Shown here: one piece after another, positions 17,388 to 27,294 of the stretch
How positions within the stretch are numbered: the first letter of the stretch is position 1
How the letters are laid out: every line of letters begins with the position of its first letter
DNA from: Promethearchaeota archaeon
GTDB lineage: Archaea > Asgardarchaeota > Lokiarchaeia > Sigyniarchaeales > SOKP01
DNA: 64,000 nt
Assembly: GCA_030606485.1 (NCBI GenBank)
Contig: JAUWGH010000001.1
Coordinates: 186,001-250,000 of the forward strand
Direction of reading: 5' to 3'
The notes under the pieces: model-generated
Told to the model about the DNA's origin: nothing
Database searches by the model: none
The model's input: the letters and a program-made list of their open reading frames with translations, nothing else
Made by a program: the position numbers and the translations under genes

Positions 17388-17897
17388 ATGTTATTTATCT
17401 GGCTAATTTCATTGGAACCCCTAATTCACATTACTTTTGTCTCTCATTTTATCTATATATGTGCTCTAGTTAATATGATGATTTTTGATTTTAAAAACAA
17501 ACATCTTAATTGTCTTATTATCTCATCTATGCCATTTAATATTATTATTCTAGTGGGTTTTCAGATAGCAGATATTTATTATTCCCTAACAGTTCTGGGA
17601 TATTATATCCTCGAGCATGCAATTCGTAATTTTATCCTCCATGGGATTCCCTTTATTCTTAGTTATTATATAATTCGTATTAAAGAAGGAGAAATTTTCA
17701 ATTGGGAGATCTATAAAAATATTTTAATTGTTTTTATCTTGTGGTGTTATTTTTTGGATTATAGATACACTGATCCCGTTTATTCATTTATTTATATGTG
17801 GTTTCTATTTGGAAGTTTAATTTGGGATACAACCTTTGTATATTTCTTCTTAAAATCAAGAGAGAAAAAAACATTAAGAATTCAAAATAATATATAG
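17388..17897 (+). CDS. Hypothetical membrane protein
   Basis: 169 residues from the first ATG, with about five hydrophobic segments (near 1-22, 24-32, 40-60, 85-100, 105-120, 128-148). I do not recognise it. The ATG start would cut the first membrane helix: upstream in-frame codons read an amphipathic stretch (QKLAFQHKIKRFIEIS) leading into it, and the frame is open back to the DegT stop, so the true start is probably CTG 17316 or ATT 17313, giving about 193 residues. It is coupled to the aminotransferase in position. Confidence 0.6.
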   Translation: MLFIWLISLEPLIHITFVSHFIYICALVNMMIFDFKNKHLNCLIISSMPFNIIILVGFQIADIYYSLTVLGYYILEHAIRNFILHGIPFILSYYIIRIKEGEIFNWEIYKNILIVFILWCYFLDYRYTDPVYSFIYMWFLFGSLIWDTTFVYFFLKSREKKTLRIQNNI

Positions 17898-17963
17898 TAT
17901 ATCATATTTTATTATTAATTGTAAGATTTTATCTTTAACTCATAATCTAAGTTGGAAATAAAA

Positions 17964-19388
17964 ATGGCGGATGTAGAAAAGATATTTAACAAAGCAAATA
18001 ATTTTTTTGCGGAAGGGCAGATTATTAAAGGACTCTCTTTGCTTTTAGATTTATTTAACCGTGAAATTACTTTTAAAAGTCATGGTTCCCAAATTATGAA
18101 TAAGCTTATTGATGAGGGAAAGAAGGATCCAGTAGTCACTTTTCCTTATATTGCAAAATATTATAAATCTGAAAAGAATTCAAATGCTAAGAAGAGAATT
18201 CTTTCTTTATTTAATACTTTTATTCAAGAAAAAATAAATCTTAAAAAAGAAGTTGATGAGTCTAATCCTTGGTATTCAATTATTCAAACATTAAAAAAAT
18301 CTAAAGACCAAGATATTTTAAAATTTGCTATAAAACTGGTATCTATTTACTTTAATAATAATAAAGAGGATTTTATAAAAAATTATTCTTGGATTGCAGA
18401 GGTCCTTGGAAATAAAACGATATTCAATTCGGAATATGATAATCAAGCGGAAATTTATAGCTTATTTGAAAATTTAGTTGATTCAGAGCCAAAATTTATT
18501 GATGTTATCCTTCCAACAATAAAGAAAATGTTTAAAAGTGAGAGAATTGCATCAAGAATTGAGGCAATAAAGGCAATTGGGTGTTTAAGCTTATATGATC
18601 TTTCCAAATTCGAAGAATTTCACACTCGAATTCAAAAGCTAATTTCAATAAAAAATATACAATTTAGAAGTTTTGTTATTCAGGCACTAGGTAGATTCGG
18701 ATTTTCTGATTTTAATATATTCAAAGCCTTACTCATGAATATAATAAGAGTCTCTTTTTATCCTGATTTAATACCAGGATTAGCAAAAGTGTCATCACTA
18801 CTTATTCAGGATCACTCAGATGACATCTTGAATGAAATTAAAGTGCAATATAATGAGAAAAAATTAAAAGAAGGATTAATAAGCCTGATCCAAGAATTAA
18901 TCAAAACCTCAGCTAATAAAGTAGATGAAAAATTTATCGATTCTTTAATTGAAATAGAAAAAAATAAAAAAATAATTCAAAAACTTGGAGATATCAAAAG
19001 CTCAATTAAAACTTATCAAAATTCCTATAGAATATGTCCAATTTGTTTTACAAACAATAAATTAACTTCAAAATTCTGTGCAAAGGATGGATTCAAATTA
19101 GTTCCAAAGGATGTAAAAATTCTTGAAGAAATAGAGGAAGAAGTAGAAAAGGAAAAAGAAGTTAAAGAAGAGGAAGAAATAAAGAAAGAGAAAGTAAAAG
19201 AGGAAGTAGAAGAGATAGAAGCAGAAAAGAAAGAAGAAATAAAAGAAAAGGTTGAAATTGAGGAGAAAGAAGTAGAAAAGGAAGAAGAAAAAGATGTGAA
19301 GGAGGAAGAGGTAAAAGAAGAAAAAGAAGTCAAAGAAGAGGAAGAAGTAAAGGAGGAAGAAGAGAAAGAAAAAGAGGAAAAAAAGTAA
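17964..19388 (+). CDS. HEAT-like helical protein with zinc ribbon and E/K tail
   Basis: 474 residues in three parts. Residues 1-340 are a run of helical pairs resembling HEAT/armadillo repeats (for example IASRIEAIKAIGCLSLYDL), likely a scaffold for protein contacts. Around 350-370 is a single zinc ribbon, ICPICFTNNKLTSKFC. The last ~95 residues are almost only Glu and Lys, forming a charged tail or long single helix. Opposite-strand open frames there are an artefact of GAA/AAG codons. The ATG at 17964 is preferred over a TTG twelve bases earlier. The function is unknown. Confidence 0.7.
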   Translation: MADVEKIFNKANNFFAEGQIIKGLSLLLDLFNREITFKSHGSQIMNKLIDEGKKDPVVTFPYIAKYYKSEKNSNAKKRILSLFNTFIQEKINLKKEVDESNPWYSIIQTLKKSKDQDILKFAIKLVSIYFNNNKEDFIKNYSWIAEVLGNKTIFNSEYDNQAEIYSLFENLVDSEPKFIDVILPTIKKMFKSERIASRIEAIKAIGCLSLYDLSKFEEFHTRIQKLISIKNIQFRSFVIQALGRFGFSDFNIFKALLMNIIRVSFYPDLIPGLAKVSSLLIQDHSDDILNEIKVQYNEKKLKEGLISLIQELIKTSANKVDEKFIDSLIEIEKNKKIIQKLGDIKSSIKTYQNSYRICPICFTNNKLTSKFCAKDGFKLVPKDVKILEEIEEEVEKEKEVKEEEEIKKEKVKEEVEEIEAEKKEEIKEKVEIEEKEVEKEEEKDVKEEEVKEEKEVKEEEEVKEEEEKEKEEKK

Positions 19389-19458
19389 GTAACAAAAGAT
19401 TTTAGAGAATAAATTCTATTATAATAAAGATTAAATCATTTTCATGTGACATTACTTA

Positions 19459-20088
19459 TTAATCAATATAAATCCAGTCTTTCTCTTTATTACGTATGAT
19501 TAATTTTTGTTTTTCTAATTTTTTTAATGCTTTATGCAAACTAGAATCTTTAATTTCTAAATATTCTTTTAACTCGTTAAAGGAACAATTTTCTTTATTT
19601 ATAAGAAAAGTTAGGATTTTAAACATGGTTTTGAGTTTTCCTCTGTTTAAAATCATATCTATCCTTATATTAACATCATGCTGGAATGTCTTTAATTGCA
19701 TCACATCATTAGCTAATTTACTTATCACTTCATCCCTTGTTTTAAAAACTGTAAAACTGATTTGAAAAAATTTGTTAATTTCTTTTTTTATCTCATCTTC
19801 TTCAAGAACTTTTAATCTTTCATCAATCTCATGTAATAATTGAATAAAATCTTGTCCTTCTTCATATTTATCGAGTTTAAACACAATAATGATTTCTTTT
19901 TCATCGTTATAAAATGAAACTGAATTCCATTCTGCTTCCTCTGTGATCATATAAGATGGAGTGAAATTGTGGCTTATTTGAATTTGCTGCACAATATTTT
20001 CAGGAACTTCCATGTCCTCTGGGATTTTTAAAGAAACGATCCCACCTTTCAACTGATCCCACTTAATTAGAAAGATTCCTTGAGGCAA
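19459..20088 (-). CDS. Longin-like domain fused to winged helix
   Basis: 209 residues. The N-terminus PQGIFLIKWDQLKGGIVSLK, with a following acidic strand-rich stretch to about 100, looks like a longin-type or related alpha/beta domain. The C-terminal ~70 residues (KLKTMFKILTFLINKENCSF then SSLHKALKKLEKQKLIIR) form a winged helix-turn-helix typical of archaeal regulators. A protein sensing a partner through the first domain and binding DNA with the second is an inference. The TTG start is supported by GGAG nine bases upstream (20098-20103 on the minus strand). It converges with the HEAT-like gene. Confidence 0.6.
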   Translation of the reverse strand: MPQGIFLIKWDQLKGGIVSLKIPEDMEVPENIVQQIQISHNFTPSYMITEEAEWNSVSFYNDEKEIIIVFKLDKYEEGQDFIQLLHEIDERLKVLEEDEIKKEINKFFQISFTVFKTRDEVISKLANDVMQLKTFQHDVNIRIDMILNRGKLKTMFKILTFLINKENCSFNELKEYLEIKDSSLHKALKKLEKQKLIIRNKEKDWIYID

Positions 20089-20185
20089 TTTTTTTTTCTC
20101 CTCTCTATCAATGTTAAAAAATTAATCTCTAATCTATCAATATATATTTTAAATTAAAATATATACATATAACATTTAGATGATG

Positions 20186-21091
20186 TTATTTATCAATTTC
20201 TAATCTATAGAATTTTATTGCATTTTTAATGGTTTTTTCACTTACTATTTTCTGAGAAGTATTATGTGAATAGGCCAAAGCAGCAATAGTATACCTTACA
20301 TTTGAGGGTACATTGACTGGACCTCGTAAATATGGATGTTGATAATAACTATCAGTTTCCGTAACTAAAGATTTTAATGGAACATTTTTAGTAGCATTAC
20401 GCCACCTTTTATTACTATAAGCTGAGCTTGGAACTGATAATATATATCCTTTATGTCCTAATAGAAGTCCATAATTATCTGGTCCTGAAAAACAATGCCA
20501 CATAACATTTTCTGACTTAATATTAAATTCTTTAAGTATATTTAATATCTCTTTATTAGCCCCATCTTTCTGATTATATCGATGTTTTGGATTCTGTCTA
20601 TCAAACTCATGTACTGCAGCATTTCGCACATGTAAAACATAAGGTTTATCGAAATCAATAGTAAGTTCAAAAATTTTTCGTAATTCTTCAATTTGCCTGT
20701 TTCTTTTTTCTGTCATTTTTGCATGATGGAAATCTAAACCAATTTCCCCGATGGCTTTGAATTGCTCTGGATTATTCTTAACATATTTCACCCATTCTTT
20801 CCATTCTCTTTCATATTTATCTTTTGGCGTGTAAGTAACGGTTTGAGGCGCCCAACCACACGTAAAACCAATATTTTCTTTATTTTTTATAAAATTTAAA
20901 ATTAATTTAAGAGTGACAATATCAATAGAGCACGTAATTAAATATTTTCCGCCCATTTCAAAAAAATCTTTATATTGCTTCTCATCTGATGGCAATTTAT
21001 CATTTTTAGGTCGTGGAAATGGGAGATGACAATGAGCATCTATAAATTCTAATTCTTTTTCAGGTTCTGGAATCTTTATAGGTTTGGACAT
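20186..21091 (-). CDS. TatD-family metal-dependent hydrolase
   Basis: 301 residues. Metal ligands of the amidohydrolase-type barrel are visible: D18-A-H20-C-H22, E in AIGEIGLDFHH, H in YVLHVRNA, H in MWHCFSG and D in VTETDSYYQHP. TatD proteins are metal-dependent DNases or proofreading nucleases for tRNA and DNA. Length is slightly above the usual 260 owing to insertions (about 95-115 and 160-185). It is transcribed away from the GIY-YIG gene; their promoters share about 140 bases. Confidence 0.88.
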   Translation of the reverse strand: MSKPIKIPEPEKELEFIDAHCHLPFPRPKNDKLPSDEKQYKDFFEMGGKYLITCSIDIVTLKLILNFIKNKENIGFTCGWAPQTVTYTPKDKYEREWKEWVKYVKNNPEQFKAIGEIGLDFHHAKMTEKRNRQIEELRKIFELTIDFDKPYVLHVRNAAVHEFDRQNPKHRYNQKDGANKEILNILKEFNIKSENVMWHCFSGPDNYGLLLGHKGYILSVPSSAYSNKRWRNATKNVPLKSLVTETDSYYQHPYLRGPVNVPSNVRYTIAALAYSHNTSQKIVSEKTIKNAIKFYRLEIDK

Positions 21092-21229
21092 ATTTTTCCA
21101 AAAAAATCTTGTTAATTATTATAATTTGAAAATTTTTACTTCGTTTTAATTTTTGTTTTTAAAAATGATAATTACCAATCAATAAAAATATAAATTAATT
21201 TGATAATACATTAAATTAGGTAATTATTA

Positions 21230-21493
21230 ATGTCAATTTACTATGTATACATCATAGAATGCATTGATTCAAAAGGACGACATCAGTATTATACCGGTTA
21301 TACTAATAATTTGCATAGGAGATTTTTAGAACATCAAAATGGAAAGGGCGCAAAATTTTGTCGTAACAAAAAATTAACTTTAAAGTATATAGAAACTTAT
21401 CCGAAACAAATTGAAGCAATGAGAAGAGAAAGAGAAATTAAATCTTTACATAAGAAAGAAAAAATAGAATTAATAAAAACTAAACAATTGTAA
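21230..21493 (+). CDS. GIY-YIG nuclease-domain protein (UPF0213/YhbQ-like)
   Basis: 87 residues containing one GIY-YIG domain: YYVYIIECID, YYTGYTNNLHRRFLEHQNG with the catalytic Tyr/Arg set, and GAKFCRNKKL. Small single-domain members of this group act on DNA or RNA with unclear physiological roles. It lies ten bases before the PSTK-like gene and is probably cotranscribed with it. No mobile-element features surround it. Confidence 0.9.
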   Translation: MSIYYVYIIECIDSKGRHQYYTGYTNNLHRRFLEHQNGKGAKFCRNKKLTLKYIETYPKQIEAMRREREIKSLHKKEKIELIKTKQL

Positions 21494-21503
21494 GTGCTAA
21501 TTT

Positions 21504-22322
21504 TTGGATAATCCCAGTTTTTTGATCGCATTAGTTGGTCTTCCAGCTTCAGGTAAATCCACATTAGCAAACGCGATTAAAAAGAAAATGATACAAAAAT
21601 TTAAAGTAAACGAAGATCACATATCGATTATTGATCCTGATTTAATTAGAAGCATAATAACTAAAAATAGCGTGGAATTTGATTATACTATAGAACCAAA
21701 AATTCGAAAGAAAAATTTAGAAAAGGTAAGAAAAGAACTTGAGCAAAAAAAAATTGTTATCAGTGATGACTTAAATTACTATCGCAGTATGCGCCATGAT
21801 TTAAAATTAATTGCTAACAATTTAAAAATACGCTTTTTTATAGTGCATTTAAGTACTCCATTAAAAACTTGTTTAGAATGGAATAAAAAAAGAGGTTCTA
21901 TAATTCCAGATGAAGTTATCTATAAAATCCAAGAAAAAATTGATAAATTTGACCGCTATAATTGGGATTTTCCAATCTATTCTGTCGATTTAAATATCTC
22001 AAAAAATTTAGATGAAATTTCCGATGAAATTTTGAATATCATTGAAATTAACCTTAATTTATTAGAAGAAAGTTTTCAAAGGTTAAAAATAAAAAAGGTT
22101 GGTGAGAAAATAGAAAATAAAAAGCGAGAACTCGATATATTTACTCGAAAAATGGTTTCAAAAATGTTAAAAGAACAAAGAATTCAATCTAATGGAAAAA
22201 AAATTAGTAATTTCAGAAAGCAATTTATCAATAAAAATGTTAATTCTGATTTAAGCGTTAGCGAACTCGTTAATAAATTTGAAAAACTCATAAGAAATAA
22301 ACTAGAAAAATTGATAAAATAA
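21504..22322 (+). CDS. pstK: L-seryl-tRNA(Sec) kinase (PSTK-like)
   Basis: 272 residues. Walker A GLPASGKST (12-20) and the segment D88-D-L-N-Y-Y-R-S-M-R97 match the DDxxYYxSMR signature of O-phosphoseryl-tRNA(Sec) kinase. The enzyme phosphorylates Ser-tRNA(Sec) before SepSecS makes Sec-tRNA, a route used by selenocysteine-encoding archaea and eukaryotes. The C-terminal ~90 residues are basic and helical, suitable for tRNA. The TTG start is forced: TAA closes the frame six bases upstream and the next ATG is inside the domain. KTI12-type kinases are the main alternative; the SMR signature favours PSTK. SepSecS, SelB and tRNA-Sec are not in this window. Confidence 0.72.
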   Translation: MDNPSFLIALVGLPASGKSTLANAIKKKMIQKFKVNEDHISIIDPDLIRSIITKNSVEFDYTIEPKIRKKNLEKVRKELEQKKIVISDDLNYYRSMRHDLKLIANNLKIRFFIVHLSTPLKTCLEWNKKRGSIIPDEVIYKIQEKIDKFDRYNWDFPIYSVDLNISKNLDEISDEILNIIEINLNLLEESFQRLKIKKVGEKIENKKRELDIFTRKMVSKMLKEQRIQSNGKKISNFRKQFINKNVNSDLSVSELVNKFEKLIRNKLEKLIK

Positions 22323-22443
22323 AGTAGAAAAAATTTTATTCTATCATTGTATTTTATTCTTAAAATTAAGAGAATTTTAAAAATATTAATTTATATCTCT
22401 TTATTTTGAAGGATTATTTTACATCAATAAGGGATTCTATAAA

Positions 22444-24723
22444 ATGTCGGAATTTTTGACTAAAGCTTCTTTAAGAATAGAGAAATTAGAACCAGAGAGA
22501 AGTGGTAGGAGTTTGTGCTATATAGATAGTGATATCATTGAGAAAATGGGATTATCCAATGGTGATATTATAGAAATTTTTGGAAAGAAAAAAACTGCAG
22601 GACTTGTAGTTGCTTCGAGAGAAGATAGAGGTAAGGGAACAATCAAAATAGATGGGTTAATTCGACTTAATTCTGGTGCTACAATTGGTGAAACTGTTTC
22701 AATCAAAAAAGCAGAAGTTGATGAAGCAAGAGAAGTTGTCTTGACTCCAACCCGGCCGGATATTGATTTGAAAAGACAAGCTAAATCAATTAAATCCAAA
22801 TTACTTCAGAAGCCTATTGTTATTGGAGATATCATCAGTATTATGGGAGCTATAATGCAATCCAGTGATCCAGACGATCCAATGAGGGAATTTGCTAAGA
22901 TGTTTCCATTTATGAAAGGCTCTATGAGAAGTAAAGGAACTCTTGGGACATTAAGGTTAATTGTTGATAATACTGCACCTTCCGGAAAAGTAGTAATAAT
23001 TTCACAAAATACAAGGATTAGAATAAATAAAAGAGTTGCGTTATTAAATGTTTCGGGAGATATTGTTACCTATGACGACATTGGTGGGTTAACCGAAGAA
23101 ATCCAAAAAGTTAGAGAAATGGTTGAACTTCCTTTAAAACACCCCGAACTTTTTCACAGATTAAATATTGATCCACCTAAAGGTGTATTACTATATGGCC
23201 CATCTGGTACCGGCAAAACCCTTATGGCAAAAGCTGTTTCTCAAGAATCGACTGCTCATTTTATCCATATAAATGGACCAGAGATAATGAGCAAATTTTA
23301 CGGTGCTTCTGAAGGTAGATTACGAAATATTTTTAGAGAAGCCGAAGAAAAAGCTCCATCTATAATTTTTATTGATGAAATCGATTCTATTGCACCAAAA
23401 CGTAGTGAAGCTATGGGTGAAGTCGAAAGAAGAGTTGTTTCTCAATTATTATCCTTATTAGATGGCCTTACAAGTAGAGGTGAAGTGATATGCATTGGTG
23501 CAACTAATAGAATCAATAGTATAGATGAAGCTCTTAGACGACCAGGTCGATTTGACAGAGAAATAGAATTCAAAGTCCCAGATAGTAAGGGGAGAAAAGA
23601 AATCTTACAGATTCACACAAGAGGCATGCCCTTAGAAAATGATATAAGACTTGATTACTACTCTGAAATCACTTACGGTTTTGTTGGAGCTGATATTATG
23701 GCCGTATGTAGAGAAGCGGCAATGTATTCATTACGTAGAATATTACCTAAAATAAATCTTGATGAGCCTATACCTCCTGAAATTATTCAAGAATTAATAA
23801 TTAAAGATGAAGACTTTGTTCGGGCGATTAATTCAATCGAACCGAGTGCAATGAGAGAAATTATGATAGAAGTTCCCAATGTACAATGGGAAGATGTTGG
23901 AGGTTTAGAGGACATCAAACAAGAATTAATAGAAGCTATTGAATGGCCTTTGAATTTCCCAGAATTATTTAAAAAAGCTGGCATTAGAACTATAAATGGG
24001 GTTTTGCTTTTTGGTCCGCCCGGATGTGGGAAAACTTTACTGGCAAAAGCAGTTGCTACTGAGAGTAAATGTAATTTTATTTCAATTAAAGGTCCGGAGG
24101 TCTTTTCAAAGTGGGTTGGAGAAAGTGAAAAAACAATTCGAGAAATCTTTAGAAAAGCACGTCTAGCATCACCTTCAATTGTCTATTTTGATGAGATTGA
24201 TGCCATAACTTCTGGAAGGGGTGGTTTTGAAGGATCTCATGTATTTGAATCCATCGTCAACCAAATTTTAGTTGAAATGGATGGCCTTGAAAAAAGAGAA
24301 GGAATTGTAGTGATTGCCAGCACAAATCGGCCTGATATGGTAGACCCTGCATTATTAAGACCAGGCAGGTTCGATCGTCTATTATATTGCCATGCTCCGG
24401 ATAGAGAAAGTCGATTAAAAATTCTAGAAGTTCATACTAAAAATATGCCTTTAGCAGATGATGTTTCCCTGGAAAAAATGACCGATCAAACAGAAGGATA
24501 TAGTGGAGCTGATCTTGAAAATTTAGTTAGGGAAGCAGGTATGCAAGCTATACGAGAAAAAAAAGAAGATTTCGATATAGTTGAGCGGCGCCATTTCGAA
24601 TTTGCGATCACTAAAGTTAAATCTTCATTATCACAAGATTTTATTGAAAAATACGATAAAATAGCAAACCGAATTACAAGCTCCAGAAATATCAAAGAAG
24701 CTCAAATCGATTTTTATAAATAG
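22444..24723 (+). CDS. cdc48: Cdc48/VCP-type AAA+ ATPase
   Basis: 759 residues: Cdc48 N-domain (about 8-200), then two AAA modules. D1 Walker A is GPSGTGKT (252-259, Ser in place of the usual second Pro) with Walker B FIDEID (D311, E312). D2 Walker A is GPPGCGKT (524-531) with YFDEID (D583, E584); arginine-finger and sensor sequences ([17 protein letters not shown]) are present in both. The hexamer unfolds proteins for the proteasome or remodels complexes. The N-domain contains an extra acidic/Met-rich loop (about 136-165, [20 protein letters not shown]) that usual archaeal homologues lack. TATA-like aatttatatc lies near 22388. Confidence 0.95.
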   Translation: MSEFLTKASLRIEKLEPERSGRSLCYIDSDIIEKMGLSNGDIIEIFGKKKTAGLVVASREDRGKGTIKIDGLIRLNSGATIGETVSIKKAEVDEAREVVLTPTRPDIDLKRQAKSIKSKLLQKPIVIGDIISIMGAIMQSSDPDDPMREFAKMFPFMKGSMRSKGTLGTLRLIVDNTAPSGKVVIISQNTRIRINKRVALLNVSGDIVTYDDIGGLTEEIQKVREMVELPLKHPELFHRLNIDPPKGVLLYGPSGTGKTLMAKAVSQESTAHFIHINGPEIMSKFYGASEGRLRNIFREAEEKAPSIIFIDEIDSIAPKRSEAMGEVERRVVSQLLSLLDGLTSRGEVICIGATNRINSIDEALRRPGRFDREIEFKVPDSKGRKEILQIHTRGMPLENDIRLDYYSEITYGFVGADIMAVCREAAMYSLRRILPKINLDEPIPPEIIQELIIKDEDFVRAINSIEPSAMREIMIEVPNVQWEDVGGLEDIKQELIEAIEWPLNFPELFKKAGIRTINGVLLFGPPGCGKTLLAKAVATESKCNFISIKGPEVFSKWVGESEKTIREIFRKARLASPSIVYFDEIDAITSGRGGFEGSHVFESIVNQILVEMDGLEKREGIVVIASTNRPDMVDPALLRPGRFDRLLYCHAPDRESRLKILEVHTKNMPLADDVSLEKMTDQTEGYSGADLENLVREAGMQAIREKKEDFDIVERRHFEFAITKVKSSLSQDFIEKYDKIANRITSSRNIKEAQIDFYK

Positions 24724-24754
24724 ATTTAATTGATTGTGAGTATTATTTTTTTAC

Positions 24755-25993
24755 ATGTTTGACTATTTAATTAGTGATGATTATAAAAAATTAAGGGATA
24801 AAGTTCGGGCTTTTGTCAGAAATGAAGTCCCGCATTCATTGCTAAAACAAATGGATAGAGATGAGGTAATATATCCCAAAGAATATGTTCAAAATTTAGC
24901 TAAACACGGTCTTTTAGGCTTAAGATTCGATAAAAAATATGGCGGTCAAGGATTAAATTGGGAGGCTGAAGTCTTAGCACTTGAGGAAATTGGGGTTTTG
25001 GGAGGATCACTCGGATGTTTATTTGCCTTAGTTTCGATTTGCGGTGAAGCAATTCATATTTTTGGTACCGAAGAGCAAAAAATGAAATATCTAAAGCCAA
25101 CTTTAGAAGGTAAGATTTTCAACGCGGAAGCTCTGACCGAACCCCGAGGAGGCAGCGATTTTTTCGGCGCTACATGCACAGCAGAAAAAAAAGGAGATAA
25201 ATATATTTTAAATGGAGAAAAAAGATTTGTTGTAGGAGCTGAAGGGGCAGATTACTTTTTAGTATATGCGAAAACAAATCCCGAAAAACCACCTCGTGAA
25301 TCTTTAAGTCTTTTTATTGTTGATCGAACAGAAGGTGTTAAAGCTAAATATCTATATGGTTTATTGGGAACAAGAGGGGGAGGTGCAGGAAGATTAGTGT
25401 TCAAGGATGTTGAAGTTCCAGAAGAAAATTTAATTCTCGCTGAAGGTGCAGGAGGCAAAATCTTTTATCAAATGATGATCCCAGAACGATTAACAAGCGC
25501 TGCAGCAGCATTGGGTACTGCAAGAGCCTGTCTTCGGATTGCAACCAAATACAGCACAAAAAGAAAAGCCTTTGGTAAAGTTATTAAAAGATTTGAAGCA
25601 GTAAGTTTTAATATCGCAGAATCTATTACCCTATTAGATGCTGCTAGAGCCTTAACATTAAACACTGCAAGAGCAATTGATAATAACGCACCTCCGAGTG
25701 TTCAAAGAAGATTAGTCTCAGAATCCAAAAAATTTGCAACAGAATCTTGTTGGAAAATAGTTAATAATGCTATGCAAGTAATGGGAGGTATAGGTTACAC
25801 CACAGTCTATCCAATCGAACGACTACTTAGGGATACCCGACTTTGCATGATATGGACAGGAACCAGCGAGATAATGTCCTTAATTATCCAGCATGAGTAT
25901 TATAATGAAGTTCTATCGGAAAAATGGCTAGGACGAGACGTTGAACAAGACGCATTAGATTCCGATGCTGTAGAAGAAAAACATTATGGCTAA
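24755..25993 (+). CDS. Acyl-CoA dehydrogenase
   Basis: 412 residues, FAD-dependent alpha,beta-desaturation of acyl-CoA in beta-oxidation or amino-acid breakdown. [10 protein letters not shown] and the C-terminal [16 protein letters not shown] helix are family hallmarks. The catalytic base usual for short/medium-chain enzymes (Glu in Y-E-G-T) is Thr368 here (IWTGTSEIM). Instead E244 in [13 protein letters not shown] aligns with the base of isovaleryl- and long-chain-type enzymes, so the enzyme is probably active with that geometry. It lies 31 bases after cdc48. No ETF or thiolase genes are near. Confidence 0.93.
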   Translation: MFDYLISDDYKKLRDKVRAFVRNEVPHSLLKQMDRDEVIYPKEYVQNLAKHGLLGLRFDKKYGGQGLNWEAEVLALEEIGVLGGSLGCLFALVSICGEAIHIFGTEEQKMKYLKPTLEGKIFNAEALTEPRGGSDFFGATCTAEKKGDKYILNGEKRFVVGAEGADYFLVYAKTNPEKPPRESLSLFIVDRTEGVKAKYLYGLLGTRGGGAGRLVFKDVEVPEENLILAEGAGGKIFYQMMIPERLTSAAAALGTARACLRIATKYSTKRKAFGKVIKRFEAVSFNIAESITLLDAARALTLNTARAIDNNAPPSVQRRLVSESKKFATESCWKIVNNAMQVMGGIGYTTVYPIERLLRDTRLCMIWTGTSEIMSLIIQHEYYNEVLSEKWLGRDVEQDALDSDAVEEKHYG

Positions 25994-26048
25994 ATAAATA
26001 AAAAAGAGATTCTAATCAGGAGTAAAATATTAGTAAAAACAAAAAAGA

Positions 26049-26597
26049 TTACCTAATTTCTCCGAATTGTTTTAAAATTGCAATAACCAGCGATTTAAAT
26101 GCTTCTTTGACTTTATCTCCCGTTTTTGCACTAGTTTCAATAAATTTAGTCGCGTTAATCTTTTTTGCTAATTCTCTGCCTTTATCTGTTGAAACTAATC
26201 GTGATTCCTCTAAATCCACTTTATTCCCGATGAGAATGTAGGAAGTATCTTCTCTAACGTTACCTTTAAAATCCTTCAGCCAAGAATCTGTAATATTCTG
26301 AAAAGTTTCCGGTCTAGTTGTGTCATAAACCATAAGAGCACCCCGGCACCCTTGAAAATACAGAGGACGAACCTGTAAGTATTTTTCCTGACCTGCAATG
26401 TCCCAAAAAACTAGTCGACAATGAATTTTTTTAGCGTCCTGCTCAATATCAATATCACTTCTAAATAAATCGCAACCCAATGTGGGTTTATACTCTTTTT
26501 CGAATTGTTTTTCAATATATTGTTTAATTAATGAAGTCTTACCTACTGCAAAGTCTCCACAGATGCATATCTTAAAAATGAAATCTCTTTCGCTCAA
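26049..26597 (-). CDS. Rab/Ras-like small GTPase
   Basis: 182 residues with complete motifs: G14-D-F-A-V-G-K20-T-S, T39-L-G, W65-D-I-A-G-Q70, N125-K-V-D128 and T155-S-A-K. Closely similar along its whole length to the next gene upstream (26722-27273), including GALMVYDTTRP versus GAFLVYDCTRP and the ending KxFGEIR/KNLGKIE, so the pair arose by tandem duplication. No C-terminal prenylation cysteine. The start is TTG (TTG-AGC-GAA), like the TTG-AGT-GAA start of the GTPase at 12305. Confidence 0.93.
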   Translation of the reverse strand: MSERDFIFKICICGDFAVGKTSLIKQYIEKQFEKEYKPTLGCDLFRSDIDIEQDAKKIHCRLVFWDIAGQEKYLQVRPLYFQGCRGALMVYDTTRPETFQNITDSWLKDFKGNVREDTSYILIGNKVDLEESRLVSTDKGRELAKKINATKFIETSAKTGDKVKEAFKSLVIAILKQFGEIR

Positions 26598-26721
26598 AAT
26601 TTTTTCTTTACCTAATCTTTATTTTTTCTTTATAATATTAAAATTTAATCTTTAATTGAAATATTTCAATAAAAAATTGAAGAATTTCCTAGGAAATAAG
26701 TTGATTATAATGTTAAAAAAA

Positions 26722-27273
26722 TTACTCTATTTTCCCAAGATTCTTTAATATTTGAATAGATAAACTTTTAAAGGCATTAGTTACATTTTCTCCGGTTTTT
26801 GCACTAGTTTCAATAAATTCAGTGGCATTAATCTCCTCAGCTAATTCTATTCCCTCCTCTTTTAAAACCGATTGCGAATCCTTTAAATCTATTTTATTTC
26901 CTATAAGAACAAAAGAAACTCTACTCCCCGTATTAATTAATAATTCATTTAACCATATATTCGTTATGTCTTCGAATGTCGTAGGTCTGGTGCAATCATA
27001 AACTAAAAAAGCACCAACACAACCCTTGAAATATAAAGAACGTATTAACTCAAATCTACTTTGCCCAGCTATATCCCATATTACTAGTGTACATAGAAAT
27101 TGCTTCCCCCCCTCAACTTCAATTCCTACATTCTGTCGAAGTAAATTTGCACCAAGTGTAGGACGATAATCTTCCTTGAATCTCGCCTCAACAAAACGAT
27201 TTATTAATGAAGTTTTTCCAACAGCTGCATCTCCTATAATTACTATTTTGAATATATAATCCCCTTCGCTCAT
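26722..27273 (-). CDS. Rab/Ras-like small GTPase, tandem paralogue
   Basis: 183 residues: G14-D-A-A-V-G-K20-T-S, T39-L-G, WDIAGQ (66-71), NKID (126-129) and TSAKTG. All catalytic residues are present. ATG at 27273 is preferred to a TTG six bases upstream because AGAGGA lies about ten bases before it. It begins 21 bases after the PPC/DUF296 gene on the same strand, so the three genes (DUF296, GTPase, GTPase) may form one transcript. Confidence 0.93.
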   Translation of the reverse strand: MSEGDYIFKIVIIGDAAVGKTSLINRFVEARFKEDYRPTLGANLLRQNVGIEVEGGKQFLCTLVIWDIAGQSRFELIRSLYFKGCVGAFLVYDCTRPTTFEDITNIWLNELLINTGSRVSFVLIGNKIDLKDSQSVLKEEGIELAEEINATEFIETSAKTGENVTNAFKSLSIQILKNLGKIE

Positions 27274-27294
27274 AACCAAATTTCCTCTTTTCTT

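Noticed and set aside
19025-19333. Ser/Phe-rich minus-strand frame under the HEAT-like gene
   Set aside because: Antisense of the Glu/Lys tail codons.
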